DNA of 64,000 nucleotides, taken from contig NC_134102.1 in assembly GCF_000715075.1 (NCBI RefSeq), positions 101,964,501 to 102,028,500 on the forward strand, given 5' to 3'. Of the stretch, positions 61,951 to 64,000 are shown in pieces. This stretch comes from Nicotiana tabacum. Its lineage: Eukaryota; Streptophyta; Magnoliopsida; Solanales; Solanaceae. The position numbers and the translations under genes were made by a program. The notes below the pieces were generated by a model, which searched no databases, was not told the DNA's origin, and saw only the letters and a program-made list of their open reading frames with translations. Positions within the stretch are counted from its first letter, which is position 1. The number at the start of each line of letters is the position of its first letter.

Positions 61951-63290
61951 ATGGTGAGAACACGTAATACATCTACCGATGGACAGGGACCATAGCCCCC
62001 GGTGGCAACTATGGTCAATGGTAGAGGTCGAGGCCGAGGTCGTGCTAGAGGCCGAGGCAGAGGCAGAGGTGGAGCTCAGTCTAGAGCTCGAGCAGCTGCA
62101 CCTGTTGTAGAACCTCAGGTGGATCTTCAGGAGGAGGATCCAGTTCAGAATGTACCAGTTGAAACAGTTCAGGTCCTAGAAGGATTCATAGCTACTCTAG
62201 TGCTTCAGGACGCTCTAGTCCATTTGGTGAGTCTTATGGAGGGCGTGGCCCATAATGGCACATTTCTAGTGGCACCAGCCATCTTACAAGCTGGGGGAAG
62301 AGAATGAACTCCCACTAATCCCACTCCGGAACAGATGGCTCCCCAGAATCAGGCTCCAGCAGCCCCGCCAGTTGGGATAGTTCAGCCAATTGTTGCTGCA
62401 CAGACCGGTGATAGGCCCGCCATGTCTTTTGAGGCCTTATTGAGACTAGATAAGTTCACTAAGCTCTTTCCAGATCACTTCTGTGGTACCCCTTTCTGAG
62501 GACCCACAGGATTATCTTGATCGCTGCCATAAGGTGTTGCGGAACATGGGTATATTTGAGACCAATGGGGTTGATTTTGCTGTATTTCAGATAACGGGTT
62601 CCGCCAAGAGGTGGTGGAGAGATTATACATTGACCAGACCAGTCGGATCGCATGCACTTATGGGAGCAGTTCTCTTAGCTATTTCTGTAGAAGTTCCTTC
62701 CTAGCACACTGAGAGAGGATTACCGCAAGCAATTTGAGCATCTACAGCAGGCACTATGACTATTACTCAATATAAGTACCGTTTTGTGGATTTGGCCTGT
62801 CATGCTCTCCTTTTACTACCTACTGAGAGAGAGAGAGTGAAAAGGTTTATTGAGGGACTCACTCACCCTATCAGGCTTCAGATGGCCAATGAGACCGGAA
62901 GTGAGATTTCTTTTTAGGCAGCTGCTAATGTCGCGAGGAGGATCGAGATGTTTCTTGCACAGGAGAGAGGGCAGAGTTCTGATAAGAGGCCTCATCAGTT
63001 TGGTGGTTTTAGTGGTGCCTCGCCTAGAGGCAGGGGTAATTTTGGTAGGGGTCATCCTCCCAGACCGTTTCATTCAGCACTTCATGCATCTCCCGGTGCT
63101 TCAGGGAGTCACGGTCCTATTATGCCTTACTTTGGCAGCCAACACTTAGTGCACATTCAGCTCCTATCAGTGCACCACCACTCTAGAGTCACTACAATGG
63201 TTATCCGGCCTATTAGGGTCAGCTTCAGCTTCAGCAGCCACGACATCAGGATGTGTGTTATAAGTGTGGGAACATTGATCACTTCATGAG
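61951..63290 (+). pseudogene. Element F gag, broken
   Basis: ATG at 61951 (MVRTRNTSTDGQGP), TAG at 61993, then the Arg-Gly tract (GRGRGRGRARGRGRGRGG). The frame ends at 62307; the capsid-like part is in another frame (62483-62704, EDPQDYLDRCHKVLRNMGI and GSAKRWWRDY). More shifts follow. The zinc knuckle at 63254-63295 (CYKCGNIDHFMRYC) is intact, unlike those of B, C and H. Confidence 0.87.
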
Positions 63291-63956
63291 GTATTGCCCT
63301 AGGTTGGCGAGTAACAGATCTCGGCAGGATTCTCATGCCATCATACCGGCACCGGTTGCTTCACCGCCTGCTCAGCCAGCTAGAGGTAGGGGTCAGGCAG
63401 CTAGAGATGGAGGTCAGGCCTTAGAGGTGGAGGTCAGACCGTTAGAGGTAGAGGCCAGCCAGCTAGAGGCCGTCCCAGGGACGCAGTTTAGAGTGGTAGG
63501 GCTCAACCCCGATTTTATGCTTTTCCAGCTAGGCCTGAGGCCGAGTCATCTGATGCTGTGATCACAGGTATTATTCTAGTTTGCCATAGAGATGCTTCAG
63601 TTCTATTTGATCCAGGATCTACTTATTCCTATGTGTTCTCCTATTTTACTTCATATTTGGTTGTGCCTTGTGATTCTCTGAGTGCTTCTGTGTGTGTATC
63701 TACACCGGTAGGAGACTCTGTTGTAGTAGATCATGTCTATCGTTCGTGTGTGGTTACTATTGATAGTCTTGAGACTAGTGTGGATCTTCTACTTCTTGAT
63801 ATGGCATATTTTGATGTCATCTTAGGCATGTATTGGATGTTACCTTATCATGCTATATTGGATTATCATGCCAAGACAGTGACAATATCCATGCCGGGGT
63901 TACCTCGGCTGGAGTGGAAAGGAACTTCTGGCCATTCTACCAGCATGGTTGCTTGA
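63291..63956 (+). pseudogene. Element F protease, C-terminal part deleted
   Basis: Gly-rich tail with a one-base shift near 63418, then protease in the 63558-63956 frame: VLFDPGSTYSYV active site, LGMYWMLPYHAILDY (the usual Asp-Trp is Tyr-Trp). At about 63950 the sequence jumps to gcttgatcagggattc, which lies about 275 bp further on in element B. The protease-RT linker is therefore deleted and the frame ends at a TGA. Confidence 0.85.
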
Positions 63957-64000
63957 TCAGGGATTCAGTAGACCCAGTGTCTCTCCCTGGGGTGCACCAG
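63957..64000 (+). pseudogene. Element F reverse transcriptase start, cut by window end
   Basis: Matches the RT entry of element B ([16 protein letters not shown] at 4065-4115) with one TAG replacing the Ile-Arg region. It continues outside the window. Confidence 0.75.

Overview
This window looks like heterochromatic, intergenic DNA from a large plant nuclear genome. I judge it to be Solanaceae, of Nicotiana, Capsicum or Solanum type, because of a degenerate TS/SolS-type tRNA-derived SINE and the LTR families present (LTRs opening with TGTCACGACC or TGTGATGACC). I see no host protein-coding gene, tRNA gene, rRNA gene or CRISPR array. Nearly every coding stretch is decayed retrotransposon gag or pol.

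Layout. 1-8185 (+) is a run of broken Del/Tekay-like chromoviruses (Ty3/gypsy with an integrase-chromodomain, initiator-Met tRNA primer site and ~2.9-kb LTRs): the integrase end of element A, an LTR shrunk to 224 bp, the gag-PR-RT-RNaseH of element B, a second LTR, and a gag start. 8444-28953 (-) is element C, a complete but decayed chromovirus with duplicated site tttac. Its 5' LTR is split by element D (18722-28494, -), a complete non-coding LTR element with duplicated site atcat. 28954-31089 is AT-rich low-copy DNA containing a 393-bp hAT-type MITE with an 8-bp duplication. 31090-31145 and 46522-46625 are the two halves of one SINE, split by element E.

Element E (31146-46521, -) is a Tat-lineage Ty3/gypsy element. 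It has gag-PR-RT-dual RNase H-INT on the minus strand, a 58-bp tandem repeat behind pol, and a 2.7-kb gene-like module on the opposite strand that appears to hold three introns of 78-79 bp. A 3.9-kb element G sits in its pol and a ~1.25-kb LTR-like insert sits in its 5' LTR. 46700-47490 is a MULE transposase relic. 47662 to the end is element F (+), a chromovirus whose 5' LTR is split by element H (50109-61217, -, duplicated site ctatt), another complete chromovirus.

Insertion order can be read from the nesting: SINE before E before G; C before D; F before H. D has no proteins of its own but keeps the primer site, leader, purine tract and last pol codons of its coding relatives, so it was probably mobilised by their enzymes. 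The most unusual items are the spliced antisense module of E, the derivation of D, and the LTR-internal minisatellites and CGCG-palindrome clusters shared across the chromovirus families. All calls come from reading the sequence; no database search was run.
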